From positions 10,988,001 to 11,052,000 of the forward strand of contig OY728142.1 in NCBI GenBank assembly GCA_963277665.1: 64,000 nucleotides of DNA. The letters run 5' to 3'. This document shows positions 33,451-47,070 of this stretch, piece by piece; the first letter of the stretch is position 1, and the number at the start of each line of letters is the position of its first letter. The notes beneath the pieces were generated by a model. That model made no database searches and was not told the DNA's origin. It worked only from the letters and a program-made list of their open reading frames with translations. Source of the stretch: Viscum album. Its lineage: Eukaryota > Streptophyta > Magnoliopsida > Santalales > Viscaceae. A program made the translations under genes and the position numbers.

Positions 33451-35316
33451 GGAGTTTTATCAACCTCAGATTCATGATGAACTGCGCATTCCATGGCGAA
33501 ATAAAAGGGTTTGGGGTGAAAAGTAAGATGTGTTGAGAATTCCACAGATTCTATGAAAAACCCGACTACATGACGTGTAGTCTTATGAACACACACACAT
33601 ATACACACATCATGCAGTCCCTTTTTATGAAGCACTAGGGTTTTGGAATAGAGATAAGTATCAAACACTGTGTGACTCAAGTCACATGCTATGTGACCCA
33701 TAACCGACCAGCTCAACGTGTACAAGGAGTACATGACCAGGGGGCCGTGTGGAATTACACACCGTGTGGGACATTCCACCATGTACTCCATGGTAGAAGA
33801 CTCGACGTGTATTGGGAGTACACACCCAGGAGAAAATTTGGCCCCACAAACCATGTGTGGTGGCATATGCACCATGTACTTAATAAATTAAATATGAATG
33901 GGTACGATATACACCAAGTTCCAGCCTATAAATCTACAAACTGTGTACCTTAGGGATATTTCGTGTATTGTGGAAATGTGAATAATGTGTGAGCATGATA
34001 AATGGGTAGTGCGAGGCTTAGTGAGATGCACCGTGTACTGCTAGGTACACACCGTGTACTCCTTTTAGGACAAGTTGGATTCCTCTTTCTTATCAAATTA
34101 GTTTTTTTGTGAGATTATATGAGATTCCTTGGACCAGTAATGGTTGAGTGTGTTCCTTTAGTGAATTCCTATGAGGGTTCAATGCGGGATCACATTACCA
34201 TCATAGATGGTGACCCCTCTGTAGCTTGTTGATGATCAGTGTAGTGTAGGAAAGATCCATTATTTTGAAGTAAGTTGCCTCAGTCTGCTTCGATAGATAC
34301 GTCAGTAGCTTGGAGCACGTATTCCTCTAATAGGCCCAGAGCGATCCTCATTTCCTTTATGTTTCCTTAGATGGGGTTTGTTGGAATTGGCATGACCAAT
34401 ATTTATATGGGTGTAAATTCACTATCTAGGAAGATTTTTCTAGTAGGGTCTGGTGTCCCCCCAATGAGCCTTAGGCATTGAATCCCTATCTATTTATTGA
34501 GATATGATATTTCCAATGGGGTATTAGTCTTATGGAGCGTGTATCTTAGATGAAACCTCTCAGTTTCCTATGTGATTTTTCTTGGATAGACCCTATGAGC
34601 ATGAAATATTTGACTAGTGTTATCAGTGGCTGTATAGCTCATGGAGTGAGATCTCCTAAACAAGAATTACCTTGAATCCTCATAATGGAAATATGATCGG
34701 TGATGGTTGATACCATTGAGACTTGGAGTCTTTTATAAGTATATACATATGATTTATTGTATGTATCATATTATGATTGACCTATAATATGATGATATGA
34801 CTACTCATGATGCTTTATGTTTGGTTATTTTAGAGTGTCCTACTGGGTATTATTATACTCATACATGTATGGTCTTTTCCCAATACGCGTTGTGCCTTAT
34901 TTAGACAACATATATTTTATAGATTCCTTAGAGGACTAAGAGTAGGTGGAGATTAGTTGGGATAGATAGATTGAGGTGTATACCGGTGTTGCATTTGATA
35001 GTATTCCCCTCATTATGAGTATTTCATACTTTATTTTCCCATTTTGGGTGGGATTGTATTTGGCCCATTTTATGATTTCCAGTACTTTATGTCATACTCT
35101 AATTGTGGGATTATAGATGTATTCATACATTGTTATCAGTTATTTTACATTTCATCATTATATGGGCTTAGAGATGTGTGTGTGCGTACATGTATATTAG
35201 GCTAATGCCTACCATGTATGTGATATGCTTTCTCAGTGCTAGTCGCCAGCTCCTAGCCTATTGGAGGTGGGCTTGTGGTAGTTGCGGTTTGGACCTCAGT
35301 AAGTCAGGTCGTGACA
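33450..35316 (+). mobile_element. Gypsy 5' LTR, plus strand (G4)
   Basis: The 3' end is CAGGTCGTGACA at 35316. It includes the near-palindrome cluster (33565-34060), the TCCTACTGGG box (34831-34860) and a terminal variant TGCTAGTCGCC...GCCTATTGGAGGTGGG shared with the LTR ending near 41184. The start is estimated from the 100-bp distance between LTR start and palindromes in sister LTRs. Confidence 0.6.
33565..34060. repeat. Near-palindrome cluster in LTR 5' region
   Basis: Copies such as ACATGACGTGT (33569), ACACACCGTGT (33757), ACTCGACGTGT (about 33809) and GTACACACCGTGTAC (about 34044). Confidence 0.6.
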
Positions 35317-35326
35317 TTATCATCTC

Positions 35327-36400
35327 TTGAATCACGTGATAATGATGAACTATTATCCTCTTTTTCAGATTGATGACTTATTCGATCAGTTAAAGAGAGA
35401 AAGTTGGTTCTCTAAGATCTATATAAGGCCAAGATATCATCATATGTGGGTAAAGGATGATGTTATTATAAATAATTTTGATGTTTTCATGGGCATTATG
35501 AGTTTATTGTGATGCCATTTAGTGTTATGAATGCCCCATAGTGTTCATGGGTTTGATTAATATAGTGTTTATAGAGTTCCTAGATAAGTTCATGGTGGTT
35601 TTCATTGACAACATCCTTGTGTACTCTGTATATGAGGAGGAGCATGCAGAGAATCTACATTCCATTTTGGAGTTCTTTATCATAATCAGTTGTTTGTGAA
35701 GTTATTGAAGTGTGAGTTCTGGGATTGTGATGTTTGTTTCTTAGGGCATGTCATGTCCCAGTAGGGAGTATTCGTGGATCCTTCGAAGATCGAGGCAGTG
35801 TTTTCTTGGGAAACCCCTAAGACAGTAGAAAAGGTTCAAAGTTTCCTTAGTCTTGTAGGCTATTATAGGAGGTTTATAGAAAATTTATCCCAGTTTGTGA
35901 CTCCTATAATTTCCTTGACTAGGATGGATCATGAATTCTTATGGACCGACCAGTGTCATACAACTTTCAATTACTTGAAAGATAAGATGGTCAATGCTCC
36001 AGTCCTTTATTTAACAGAAGATGGAGTTTAGTTTGATATTTTATGTGATGCATTGTGTCTTGGTTTGGGGTGTGTTTTGATACAATAGAGATCAATTGTT
36101 TCCTATGGGTCTTGAAAATTATTACCCCATAAGTTTAACTATTATACCCATAAAATCAAGTTTATGGTAGCGGTGTTCACCTTGAAGTTGTGAAGATATT
36201 ACCTCATTGGTGAGAATTTTGTGTTTTTCATCAATCATAAGAGATAAGGTATGTCTTCTCCTAGCATGAATTGAATTTTCAGTAGTGACAGTGGATGTAA
36301 TTCTTGCAGGACTATGACTTCAATATTTCTAATACACCAGGAAAGGGGAATGTTGTGGCTGATGCACTGAGTAGGAAGTCACGTAGTGATTCCATGTGTG
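35327..36400 (+). pseudogene. Gypsy RT and RNase H relic (G4)
   Basis: RT pieces: YYPLFQIDDLFDQLK, FSKIYIRPRYHHMWVKDD, then MPFSVMNAP and FIDNILVYSVYEEEHAENLH (35520-35660), where the second catalytic Asp is Asn. The piece at 35774-36031 has MDPSKIEAVFSWETPKTVEK, SFLSLVGYYRRFIENLS and the start of RNase H. ADALSRKS at about 36355 ends RNase H. Order and wording fit the chromovirus (Tekay/Del) type. Several stops and frameshifts. Confidence 0.9.
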
Positions 36401-37970
36401 AATATAGAGATTAATGGAGAGTGATGGAAGATCTCTCAGTAATTCATCTATATATAGGGTATTTTGAAAGTAGATGTTGTGTTTTCTAGATGAAAGTGAA
36501 GTTTTGTTTGGTGTAACAGATAGAGGATTCCTAGTTGGGGGATTCTAAGGTGGAGGTTTGGAGTGACCAAGTTATCTATAGTGATGCCCCTGATGGTTGG
36601 TCTGAGGATGGACGATACTAGGTGTTGTTCCAAGGGAGGATTTTTTTCCCTTCAATAATGCATGAGATGGTTATCTATGAGTTCTATAGCTCACCCTTAG
36701 TGATATATACCAACGTGAAAAAGATGTATCGAAATCTGAGAGGTCATTTTTGGTGTCTTGGGATGAAGTGTGCAGTTTCATTGTTTGTGTCTCGATGTTT
36801 GATCTTCCAGAGGGTGAAGGTTGAGAACCGTGTTCTCGATGGGTTTCTCCGACCATTATATGTTCCCCAATGGAAGTGTGAGTAAATCTTGATAGACTTT
36901 GTTACTGATTTATCGTGATCTTAGGGAGAATTTTATGCTATATGGGTGATAGTGGATCATTTGATGAAATATTCCCACTTTATAGTGATCAGGGAGTTGA
37001 TCTTGGTGGAGGTTTTTTCAAGGAAGTATCTTGAAGAGGTGGTGATACTCCATGGTGTCCTGAGAACGATCACATCTGATTAAGATACCCATTTTACTTT
37101 TAGGGTGTGGAGATGTATACAACATGATTTTGGCTCTTAGTTATGCCTTAGAACAACGTTTCATCCATAGAAATATATTCAGACAAAATTTTCCATCTAG
37201 ACTCTTGAAGACATATTGTGTTTTTGTGTCTTAGATTCTGGAGGTTTGTATATGAGGCACATACCTTTTTTTTGAGTTTTATTACAATAATATCTTTCAA
37301 TCCCCCATTTATATGACACCATTTAAAGATTTTTATGGTTGACATTTTCATTATCTATTATGCTGGATCGTGGTCAGAGAGGTAATGATTCTTAGGCCGA
37401 ATCTAGTTCATAACAAGATAGAGATGATTTAGGTGATTCATGAGAGGATGAAAGCAATGAAGGATCATCAGAAATCCTATGTTTATTGTAGGAGGATACC
37501 TCTAGAGTTTGATGTTGGATATCAAGTGTTCTTGAATGTGACTCATCATCATGGGAAGTGAAGTTTTGGTCACGGGAGTAAGATTTATACCCAGTTTGTT
37601 ATGAATTTTGAGGTGTTGAACTGTGTTAGAACCGTGGAATATCATATAACACTTCCTTCATAGATGATATAATACGATTTTTTTTCATATGTCACATCTT
37701 TTCTGCTACCTTCATGATGAATCTCACATCATTGATTGGGGTATGAAGATGTTGATGATGATACAACCATCGAGGAGTGGACTACAAAGATCTAGGATCA
37801 CCAAGATAAGGTGTTACATGGGCATTCTATTCCCTTGGTTCATGTATTTTGGTGACATAGTGGTGTATAAGAGAGTACCTAGGAACATGAGTTACAAATA
37901 CACACTCAATACCCCAAGTTTTTTTATTGTTTATCTCTTCTTTAGTTGTAATTCTAGTTGTGTTTTTTAA
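36401..37970 (+). pseudogene. Gypsy integrase and C-terminal relic (G4)
   Basis: The integrase is decayed but readable in places: a zinc-domain piece with MYRNLRGHFWCLGMKCAVSL (36730), VKVENRVLDGFLRPL (36820), and after the core HNKIEMI-VIHERMKAMKDHQ and EFDVGYQVFLNVT (37410-37550), matching the GDxVFLKVSP region of Gypsy integrases. The end near 37750-37830 (IEEWTTKI, HSIPLVHVFWW) aligns with the chromodomain-like tail of Tekay-type elements. Confidence 0.8.
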
Positions 37971-40900
37971 ACCTTTTCTGGGTTATGAGATGGTTTCCTA
38001 TTGTTTTTTTTGTTGTGGAACTACTCTTGTTTGAGAGTTATCTACCCTGGGAGAGTGTTTAGGAGATAGTTTCTATGGTTTCATGGGTTTTCATTCATTT
38101 TATTTGGTGATGTGGCTGAGATACTATGATGGAAAGATCCTTGAGAAGTATCTCACAGGGTGGCTGTTTGGATGGCCCTTTTGTTTTCTCTCCGGGTTTG
38201 GTTTTAGATTTTCTATGATGAGAATTGTTTGATAGGTATCTAATGTAAGGGTCTGGATCCATTTTTCCTGACCCTTTGCATATTTTTTAATCCCATGGAT
38301 CTCGGAATAGGATTAGTGGAGGTTTGGTGGTCTTTGGATGCTAAAATATAGATGTAGGGAGAATTCATGTTGTAACAAGAGGTTTATGACATAAGTAAAT
38401 TTTATAGTGTAAGTGAAGCTTATGAAATTAAGGGTTTTACAAATTGTCTGGCTAAGCCCATGAAATTTACATCTTAAACCTAATATTTATGAAATAAGTT
38501 AAATACTAGCTATGCGGTTTGAGGCAATGCATTTTTCGATGGAACTTAATTTTTGATGTGTTAAGAACATAAACAAGGGGTTTACATAATAAATGTCCAT
38601 ATTCAGTGCACCTTATAATCTATAGTGCCTCGAGTTTTCTCAAACCCTATTCATTCTCTCCCAAATCTCCAGGAGACCAATGATGTTTCTTCATGTGTTT
38701 CGGGATCCCTTTGAAGGGGACCAATTCTTGACTCCTGTATTCGATCAGCGATGATCCAATGTGTGTTCTACCTCTTCTATTATGGTTCTTTGGCTTGGTT
38801 ACTCCCTCACATTCTTTCCATGTGATGGTTGTTCCTCTTTATGTTATTATAGATTTTTGGTTTCTTGTTGGCACAGTTATGGAACGACGTCCTTGGAGGG
38901 ATGCAACTTCTTGTGGGAGAAGTGATCTAGATCTACAATTTTGGTCCATTCTCATTCGGAGAATGTTGATGCTTCTATGGTAGGGGATCCATTGCTTCTA
39001 TTTTATTTATGTGAAATCATAAATTAACCATGGTTCATCCCTTTGGATGGATATGTAATTAACCAAATAAATATTAAACCGAATTAAAGAAATTGGATAG
39101 CAATCACATGTCGATGTTTGATGCGGTGATAAATGTTTTCCTCTCGATTTGATAGATAATGTTCTATCTATACTATTCTTGTGTAGTCTATTTTTATTCT
39201 AAATTTAACATGTTTCTATCATTTGAAAATGGAAAATAACATAAAGGTAAAATTAATTTATTAATTGGATTAAGAATTAAATAATATGTATGTTTGTAAT
39301 CCATTGTTCTTTGTAATTTGATGATAATCAAATTTATGCTAAATTCATGTTCATTTGAAAATATTATTCCATGTATTGATATAATTTATAAAGAATGTAA
39401 ATCTTGTTAATACTTGTTTAGAATAATAATAATAAGTATTGTCAAATGAGAACAAATTTTCTCTCAGTTTTTTGAAACTTTTTTATGCTGGAGTGCATGT
39501 TTAAATGTTTTTATAAATTATTATAGTTTGTTATTTAGGTTTCCCAAAGTTATAGCCTATGAATAATGAGTCTGTTAATTCAATATGGAATAAAAAATGG
39601 TTGGTTGATAAAGATAATTCTTGATTCTAAGACTGACCATTTTCTTGAGAAGGCTGAATTGCTTGTATTAGGGGCCGTGAGAGCCCATTTTCATGTGAAG
39701 GATGAATGCCTTGTTTTAGGGCCTATCTTTCCCTATTGATTATGATTTTTTTCTTTCTACCTTGTGATTTTTTCTGGATACAAGATTTCCATGTGATATG
39801 AGCATGAGATGGATGAGCCTAGGATGGTTGTTGAGACATGGGGGGGGGGAGACCCAAATGATGTGACATTTGTTAACACCTATGATAGAGAGATGCATCG
39901 ATATATGCATGAGGGTGTCAGGGATGACATCGAAGAGGATGGAACAGGTTGAAGTTGATATTAGGACTATGTTATTCCCATAGTGTGGTTATGAGATATA
40001 TCATATCTTATATATTATGCAATTTCATATTTTACCCCACCCATGTCAGTTAGGGAAACTGACACCCAACATAATCTAAGAGGGTGTTTTCTCCAACATC
40101 CCAATGAGAGGATGGATAGATGGCTACCCCCTCTAGCCCTATTCTCATCTCTTGGTAGATTCATGTGATGGTATGCATGATGGTTAGTTTATCGTATATG
40201 TGTGTAGAGGTCTATAACTTATTGTAGTTATTTCACACACATGTATCTTTGAATATAATATACAAAGAATTATTACAGGTATGACATGTGTGAGATGTGA
40301 TGGATCGAGTTATCTTACTTGGAGTATGGGTTATGATGGATTGAGGTATAATACCCAATGTATGATACACATCATTCAAGATATGAAGGCTCCCAAAACC
40401 TAATCCGTTACTATATGAATATGTGATATGGTATGATGTGATGATGTGATACATGAGGATAATGTTGTGATACTTAACCTAGGTGTCTTCAGGCTGACTT
40501 ATTTTTGGAGAGAGATAACTCAAGACGTGTGACGTTGGGGAAGATAAAAAAACTAGTGGGGAAGTGGTAGTAGGGTACCCTTATTGATTTATTATTATAA
40601 TACATGATTCATTATATGTGATACTTGTGGAGAGATATCCATGGTGAGGTTGGGAACTTAGTATAACTATTTAGGTCATGAGTTAGTTTCACTTGTTGTT
40701 CATTGGGATTTAATATTATTTCTTTATAAAGAGGCTCCAAGGAGGATCCTACTGAGTATACTATTATGATCACCCCCCCCACATATATATAAACTATTTT
40801 TATGTTAGTAGGAGTAGGTTGGATATCAGGATGGATATTACTAGCTCGTAGCTTTGAAGAAGATGTTTGGGATTTGTGGTCGCAGCTGTCTTTACCTTTC

Positions 40901-41184
40901 AGTACTTGTGTTTTCTTTTCAGTTTTTTTAGTACCATGTGAAATTGAATTTATGCTCTTGGTATTTTTTATATATCTGAGTAGGTGTTCATTGGTGTATT
41001 TTTCTTATCCCTATCTTATGCATGTTCTCTTAGAGGTTAATGCATCCCATTTGTATGTTTATTATACCCTCGATGCTAGTCACTAACCCGGGGCCTACTA
41101 GAGGCGGGACTCAGGCAGTTTCCATCTCCCTTATATCATTTTTAGCCTGGGAGGGGTACTATTTGGGGGGAGTTGGTCATGAAA
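37971..41184 (+). mobile_element. Probable Gypsy 3' LTR (G4)
   Basis: It follows the integrase tail and ends TTGGTCATGAAA at 41184. It has the TCCTACTGAG box (40741-40771) and the same terminal variant as the LTR ending at 35316 (TGCTAGTCACT...GCCTACTAGAGGCGGG near 41080). At about 3.2 kb it is longer than the 5' LTR, so one copy has an insertion or deletion or the start is misplaced. It contains a G run at 39841 and a C run at 40773. Confidence 0.5.
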
Positions 41185-41560
41185 ATTAGACTCTAACATA
41201 TGGTGGTGAAGGACTGTCTACTATTCAAGGTACATGATTGATCACTTCTATATTGTCTACTGCCTTGTTTGGTATTAGTGCTTCCCTTTCCTTTATATCT
41301 ATATAAGTTTACATTAGACTTGAATTTCCCATCAAGTTTTCTTTTGAGTTAATTTCTCTCTATACACCACTGGGCATGATATTGGACCATATTTAGTGAT
41401 TCCCAGAGCATCCTATAGTCATTTCCAGTTATGAAAATCTATGGGACTTCATGATTCTAGAGATGAAGAGATTTAATGTGATTCTTGGTATGGACTAGAT
41501 AACTAGCTTACAAGCCCACATTTATTGTTATCAAATACACATATCATTTGCATCACTCAA
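41185..41560 (+). pseudogene. Gypsy protease relic (G5)
   Basis: The stretch at 41470-41545 reads FNVILGMD then ITSLQAHIYCYQIHI, matching VILGMDWLSSHHAxVDC, just after the protease active site. Gag is absent upstream, where the LTR end lies only about 280 bp away. Confidence 0.65.
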
Positions 41561-43020
41561 GGGAGATAAGTAAGTGATGACCGAAGAATAAGAGTTAGGA
41601 GTAGGTAGAGTTGGTCTAGTATTGATCCAGTTTGGGACAATCATGACTTAGATTTTGTGCTTGGATATTTCAGTGGGATTTGTGATGGTACTCACTTATT
41701 TTCTTCAAGTTGGGGATCTTTATCATGATGTATTTTCAAATTACTTCATAAGGATTCTCCCTAACAGTGGAGTTGAGTTTGATATATATATCTCATGTCA
41801 AGTGAGCAAACCATTTCGATAACCCCTTATCATATGTAACTGAATGAGTTGAAGGATCTCAAGATACATCTTGAGGATTTAGAGTGTAATGGATTCATCA
41901 TGTTGAGTACTTCACAGTGGGGTGTACCTGTTTTGTTCTCTGAGAAGGATGATGTTAGTCTTCAACTCTATGTGGATTACTAGAAGTTGAATCAGGAAAT
42001 AGTGAAGAATAAGTATCCTTTTCCTAGGATCAATGATTTATTTTATTAGTTATAGGGATCTTGATATTTATCTAAGATACATCTTTGATCTATCTATCAC
42101 CAATTACGGGTTAGAGAGGATTACATCCTGAAGAAAAAGTTTTGGAGTAGGTATGGGCTATACAAGTACTTAGTGATTCTATTTGGACCAAAGACTACAC
42201 CAATAGTGTTCATAGATCTCATTAACAAGATCTTTCACCCATATCTTGACTCTTTCATCATAGTGTTTGTTGATTAAATCCTTAAATAATCAAAACCCCA
42301 GAGTAGTATGGTAGATATCTCGAGATAGTCATGAGTACACTTCAAGCATGTCAGATTTATTCCAATCTATCAAAGTGTAACTTTTGGATTCAGGAGGTAA
42401 AATTTTTGGGACATGCGGTGTATGAGATAGGTATATCTATGGACACATAAATTTTAGGTAGTGAAGTCCTGGACACATCCCCAAAACATGTTTGAGATCA
42501 AGATCTTTCTGGGTTTAGTAGGATATTATTGGCATTTTATTTAGGATTTATCTCATTTATAAACACCCATGAATACACTGACAAAGAAAGGGTTAAAGCT
42601 TCATTAGCTAAATAGGAGGTTTACTAAAACTCTAGTTTTGATACTTCCCAAGCTAGGGATTGGTTATTCTCTAGACTATGATGCATCAGGCATCATTTTG
42701 TGAGAAGTATTAATGTAGTGAGAGTGGATATTAGCTTATGGGTCACATCATCTGTGAACCCATGAGAGTAACTATCCTACCCATGAATTGGATTTGGCAT
42801 CCATGGTCTATAATTTGAATTGTTGGTGATACTATCTATTTTCCTAGGGTTTTATTGTCTATACTGATTACATGAGTATTTTCAATATATTCACATAGCA
42901 GAACCTAAATTTGAGTCAGTCACTGGGTAGTGTAACTATAGATGTCTGAATTTTAGATGGTATGTGCACAAGGTAAAGGTAATGACATTTCAGATGATCT
43001 TAGCCATAAGACATCGGTAT
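41561..43020 (+). pseudogene. Gypsy RT and RNase H relic (G5)
   Basis: With stops, the plus strand reads LNELKDLKIHLEDLECNGFI, STSQWGVPVLFSEKDD, EIVKNKYPFPRINDLF, YHQLRVREDYI, then YLDSFIIVFVD. RNase H scraps follow near 42640-42860. The order matches a Tekay-like pol. Catalytic FIDD appears as FVD-stop. Confidence 0.85.
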
Positions 43021-43299
43021 CTCAGGATCTTGGTTAATTACCTTCATAGGAACAATGGAACCTCATGATCTTGATGATTGACTGGAGGATGGGTGCTTTA
43101 GAGGACCAAGGATTGATGAAATTCACCCCATTAGTGTTTACATATTCCTTAGTATATAGGGTGAAGGCTGGATAGGAGACTGACCCAGGGTGATCTATGA
43201 TGTGATAACAACTAGAAGGTGGTGACCCAATACCTGGGTTGTTATTGGATGATGACGATGTGATCCTAGTACATGGGAGAGTTGTAGTCCATGCATCCA

Positions 43300-44600
43300 T
43301 CGAGGAAGAGCTAATGAGACACTTATATAACTCTAAGTGGGTGGTTCATCGTGGAGTAACAAAGATGTTCCATTACTTTAGGTGACCCTCCTGTTGGCTA
43401 GGGATGAAGAGGGACATTACTGCATTTGTTTCCTGATGCCTTATCTTCTAGAGGATAAAGGTTGAGCACCAGCATCCTGGTGGTTTTCTATAACCACTTC
43501 TTGTTCCCGTGTGAAAGTGGGAATATGTTATGATGAACTTTATAATGAGGTTACATAGGACCCTGAGGCTTTGGGACACTATTTGGGTGATTTTTGATCA
43601 CCTGATGAAAGTTGTTGATTTCTTACTGATATATGGGACCCACTCAATATATGAGCTATGAAAGTTGTATGTATCTAATATTGTATGATTTTTTTTGAGA
43701 TTTTTATCTAAAAAATATGCATGTTTTATGTCATGGTTTTGGTAAGGATTGTACAAGGCCATAGGGACCCATCTGGATTTGAGTACATCATACCATCTCT
43801 AGACAGATGGAAATTCAAAGCCGAAAATTCACATATTAGTGGATATTCTTCAGGATTTCTCCCTAGAATTTAGTGGATCTTGGAATGATCACCCAACCTT
43901 GGTTGAGTTTTTATTCAATATTATTTACTAGGATTTGATTCAGATAGAACCTTATGAGGCTCTTTTTGGCAGACCATGTCATTCACTACTTTGTTGGCAC
44001 GAGACTAGTGAGGTAGCAGTTTTGGGGATTAGTATGGTACAAGATACCTCTCAAAGAGTGTGGATGATTTAGAAAAGGTTGATCATATATTATATCAAGA
44101 AAAGATATTATTCCAACCATATTAGGAGACCTTTGGATTTTACTTTAGGAGACTATATTTTTCTGAGAGTGATCTGTTGGTTAGGCCTCCAATGTTTGAG
44201 AAAGTAAGGGAACCTAGCACCACACAATGTTGGACCCATCTTGATCATCAATTAGATTAGAATAGTTACATACCATCTGTATCTTCCTTCTTACTACTAA
44301 GGTATACACGATACATTTCATGTGTCTCAACTCCAGAGGCACAAGCCCGATACCATGAATATTATCAATTGCAAGGATGTTGAGCTAGAGCCTAATGCAT
44401 CATACATGGAGTTCCCAGTATGGATTATAGATAAGAGTGAGAAACTTATACAAGGGAATAAGATACCCCTTTTTTGTATCTTGTGAAATAATTGAAGAAT
44501 AAAAGAGGATAATTTAGAGTGGGAGACAGATTTTTGGGCTCAGTGGCTTGAGTTTTTTGAGAAGGATGCTTAGAGTCGCTTATTAGGGATGAGAATTCTT
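43300..44600 (+). pseudogene. Gypsy integrase and chromodomain-like tail (G5)
   Basis: Readable parts are WVVHRGVTKMFHYFR (zinc domain), LGMKRDITAFVS, VEHQHPGGFL, WDTIWVIFDHLMKVVDFL, ALFGRPCHSLLCW (about 43960) and the tail FHVSQLQRHKPDTMN, VELEPNASYMEFPVWI, KIPLFCIL (44315-44480). The first catalytic Asp is Asn (MNFIMRL) and the Glu region is lost, so it is inactive. Confidence 0.88.
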
Positions 44601-44602
44601 TA

Positions 44603-44615
44603 AGGGGGGAGATTT
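44603..44615 (+). promoter_or_regulatory. Polypurine tract (G5)
   Basis: AAGGGGGGAGAT follows the pol stop and precedes the 3' LTR start (TTTTAAAGTCACAT). Confidence 0.75.
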
Positions 44616-44616
44616 T

Positions 44617-47070
44617 AAAGTCACATATGTTTTTCCCAAATATATGAAGACCTTATTACCATATTTTATCCTTTGAGTTTTATATTTAATCCATTATTGG
44701 GTAAAGGATTGAGATCTTTGAATAGATTGTGTAGGTTTTGAAGGGGGTTTTGGCATTTTTTTATCCAAAACGGGCAACACCATAGCCTGGTGTAATCCTT
44801 GGTGTCTCTAGTGTGTGCCTCAGTGAAAAAATAGAAAGGGGGAAATGACTTGGAAAATATGTGGTGTGTGAGAGGACTTGATGTTGTCCATAACCTAAGA
44901 TATCCCACCACACAAGTTTTGTAGGGATTGGTGAGGGGGAAAACATGTTTTTCTTGGGGACACAATATAGGTCTGGCTGTTTCATCCTAGAGTGTTCAAG
45001 AACACTATTACAATTTCTTGGTCATGGTGAAGGACGTTTTTATTGTTGGGATGGTTTTTTAAATGCCTAAAATATTCTTCCTTCTTCTCGGATCATGACT
45101 AAATTAAAGGGGAAATGTGCATGGATTAAATGTGGGTTTTTTAATGTGTTATTTAATTGGTTCTGACCTCTATAAATTGAACCAGACACCCTTATCTTGT
45201 TTATTCCTTGAATTTGGTGAATTTCAGAAGACTCAGAGATAAACCTAGGATGTGAGGATGACCCTTATTTCATTTAGGATTTTTATCTTGTTTATTACCA
45301 TGCATCACAACCTCTATGTTCAATATAAATTCTCTTATTATATACTTTTATTGGTACTACTATTTTGGGGCGATTTGGTGGAGATCCCAGTGACTTTTTT
45401 TTGTTCTAGAAAAATTCTACCTCTCCTTCTTTGGAAGATCTTAAAATGGGACTATTATGGTTATGGAAATGATATTTCATGTGATCTAATAGTTTTTTAA
45501 TCAATGTTAATGGATAATATCTCTCATTGATGACCTTTGATGTTCTTCAATGTATTTGTGGTGAACCTCTTAGTGAATCATTCCTTGTCAAGTCTCTTGA
45601 GTTATAGATTTGATGCTTTACTTCAACTAGGCTTGGATTCTACTTTTGATGGTGGTTATCATTGGGTAAGTGTTTATATACCCCTTGGATTATCTTCATT
45701 TTATTTTTCTCTATAAAACCTATTATTTTATGTGAAACCAGTTCTAGGAGATCTTGGTGAGAGAGATTGTTTTGGTTGGTGTGTGAACATGGTTTGAGAG
45801 TTGAAACCCTTAATGAACCTTGATGTTGATGTTGAAAACCTTGAGGTAGGAAGTTACTTACCATTTGGGCTCTTATATACACTTTTTTCCTTGGTATAAT
45901 TCTTATGTTCACATAATTTGATGACTATGATTGATTATGACAACATGTGTGTGTAGCCCGTGATACTCAATTATAATACTTGTTATGATGAGTATGTTTA
46001 CAGCTTTTTGATCATGTTTTATGTTAATCACATGTGTTTTATATTTATACTATTTTCTCAGGATGATATGCTATGATTTTATTTGTATGATATACCTTTT
46101 TATGTATCTTACCATGCCTTTCCAAGTATCGTTCTTGATTCTTGGAATAGGTGGACCATCATGACATGGTTATCTCTTATAGGGGGATTGTACATGATTT
46201 GTGATAGTGGAGATGATGGACCTAAGCACAGGGTAGGCATATGATGATTCCTTGTTGATACCATGGGATTCACTTGATTCCTAATAAATTCCTAGTATCA
46301 TGTTTAATCAAGGCCTTGTAGATTCTGAGTAGTATAATCACTCGATGCCTAGTGGATGTTAAGAACATGACTCACTTGATGCCTAGTGGATGTTGAGTAG
46401 AATATCCACCTAATGCCGAGCAATATTATTACTACCCCTTTGAATAATTTTTTGTTTACTACCGATATCTTGATATTACTTCTAACATAGAGCCGAAAAA
46501 GGTATGGAAGAGGCTCATGGTGGCATGGTTAGCACATAGATTCTCGACACATGATTATTTTTCTTTCTTGAACATTTATTGTTATCAATAAATACACTTG
46601 TTATACATGTTCACATTTTTTAATAATGCATTGGTGGTGTCCTACTGGGTTTTATTACTCACACCCTACATGGGAATCTCAATGCACATGAAGAATTCAT
46701 GCATAAGGATCTAGGTAAGGGTAAGGGGCCCATGGAATATGGTTGATCCAAGGAGAATTGAGTGGGTGAAGGGATTAGGATAGACTTATAAGTATCTCCA
46801 CAATGTTTTATTTATTTATTTACTTTCCCTATTACTCTAGTTTGACTTGACTCACTGGGATCTTATTTACTTATTACATGACATGTGTTATGTATGATAT
46901 TATTTTCATCTACTTTATTTACTCTAAGTTGATATATTTTTTGTTTGTATTATTTGTTCAAGGATATGATACTGAGGGTATAGTCTCCCCATTGATAGTG
47001 TTGAAACCCTCGCTTCTAGTAGACAACCTCTTGCATATGGAGAGGCACACATAACGTTATGTGACTCTCT
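44617..47070 (+). mobile_element. Gypsy 3' LTR, plus strand (G5)
   Basis: It follows the polypurine tract. It holds a TATAAATTG-like TATA box near 45172, subrepeats (46230-46440), the GGTGGTGTCCTACTGGG...CTCACACCCT box (46631-46668) and GAGGGTATAGTCTCCCC (46975-46990). The 3' end is placed near 47070 by alignment with sister LTRs. ORFs inside it are not credible genes. Confidence 0.65.
46230..46440 (+). repeat. LTR subrepeats, about 42-45 bp
   Basis: Units contain CACTCGATGCCTAGTGGATGT, CACTTGATGCCTAGTGGATGT and CACCTAATGCCGAGCA, with older, more diverged copies to the left. Same relative place as subrepeats in the other Gypsy LTRs. Confidence 0.7.

Noticed and set aside
33423..33875. 150-codon minus-strand ORF
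   Set aside because: Antisense over the palindrome-rich LTR region; Cys/His-rich look comes from repeated GTGT/CACA words.
39841..39849. G run and other homopolymers as possible regulatory sites
   Set aside because: Short homopolymers common in this DNA; only one G run, so no quadruplex-forming set.
44666..44985. Overlapping minus-strand ORFs of 99 and 74 codons
   Set aside because: Antisense to the Gypsy LTR start at 44617, with no domain.
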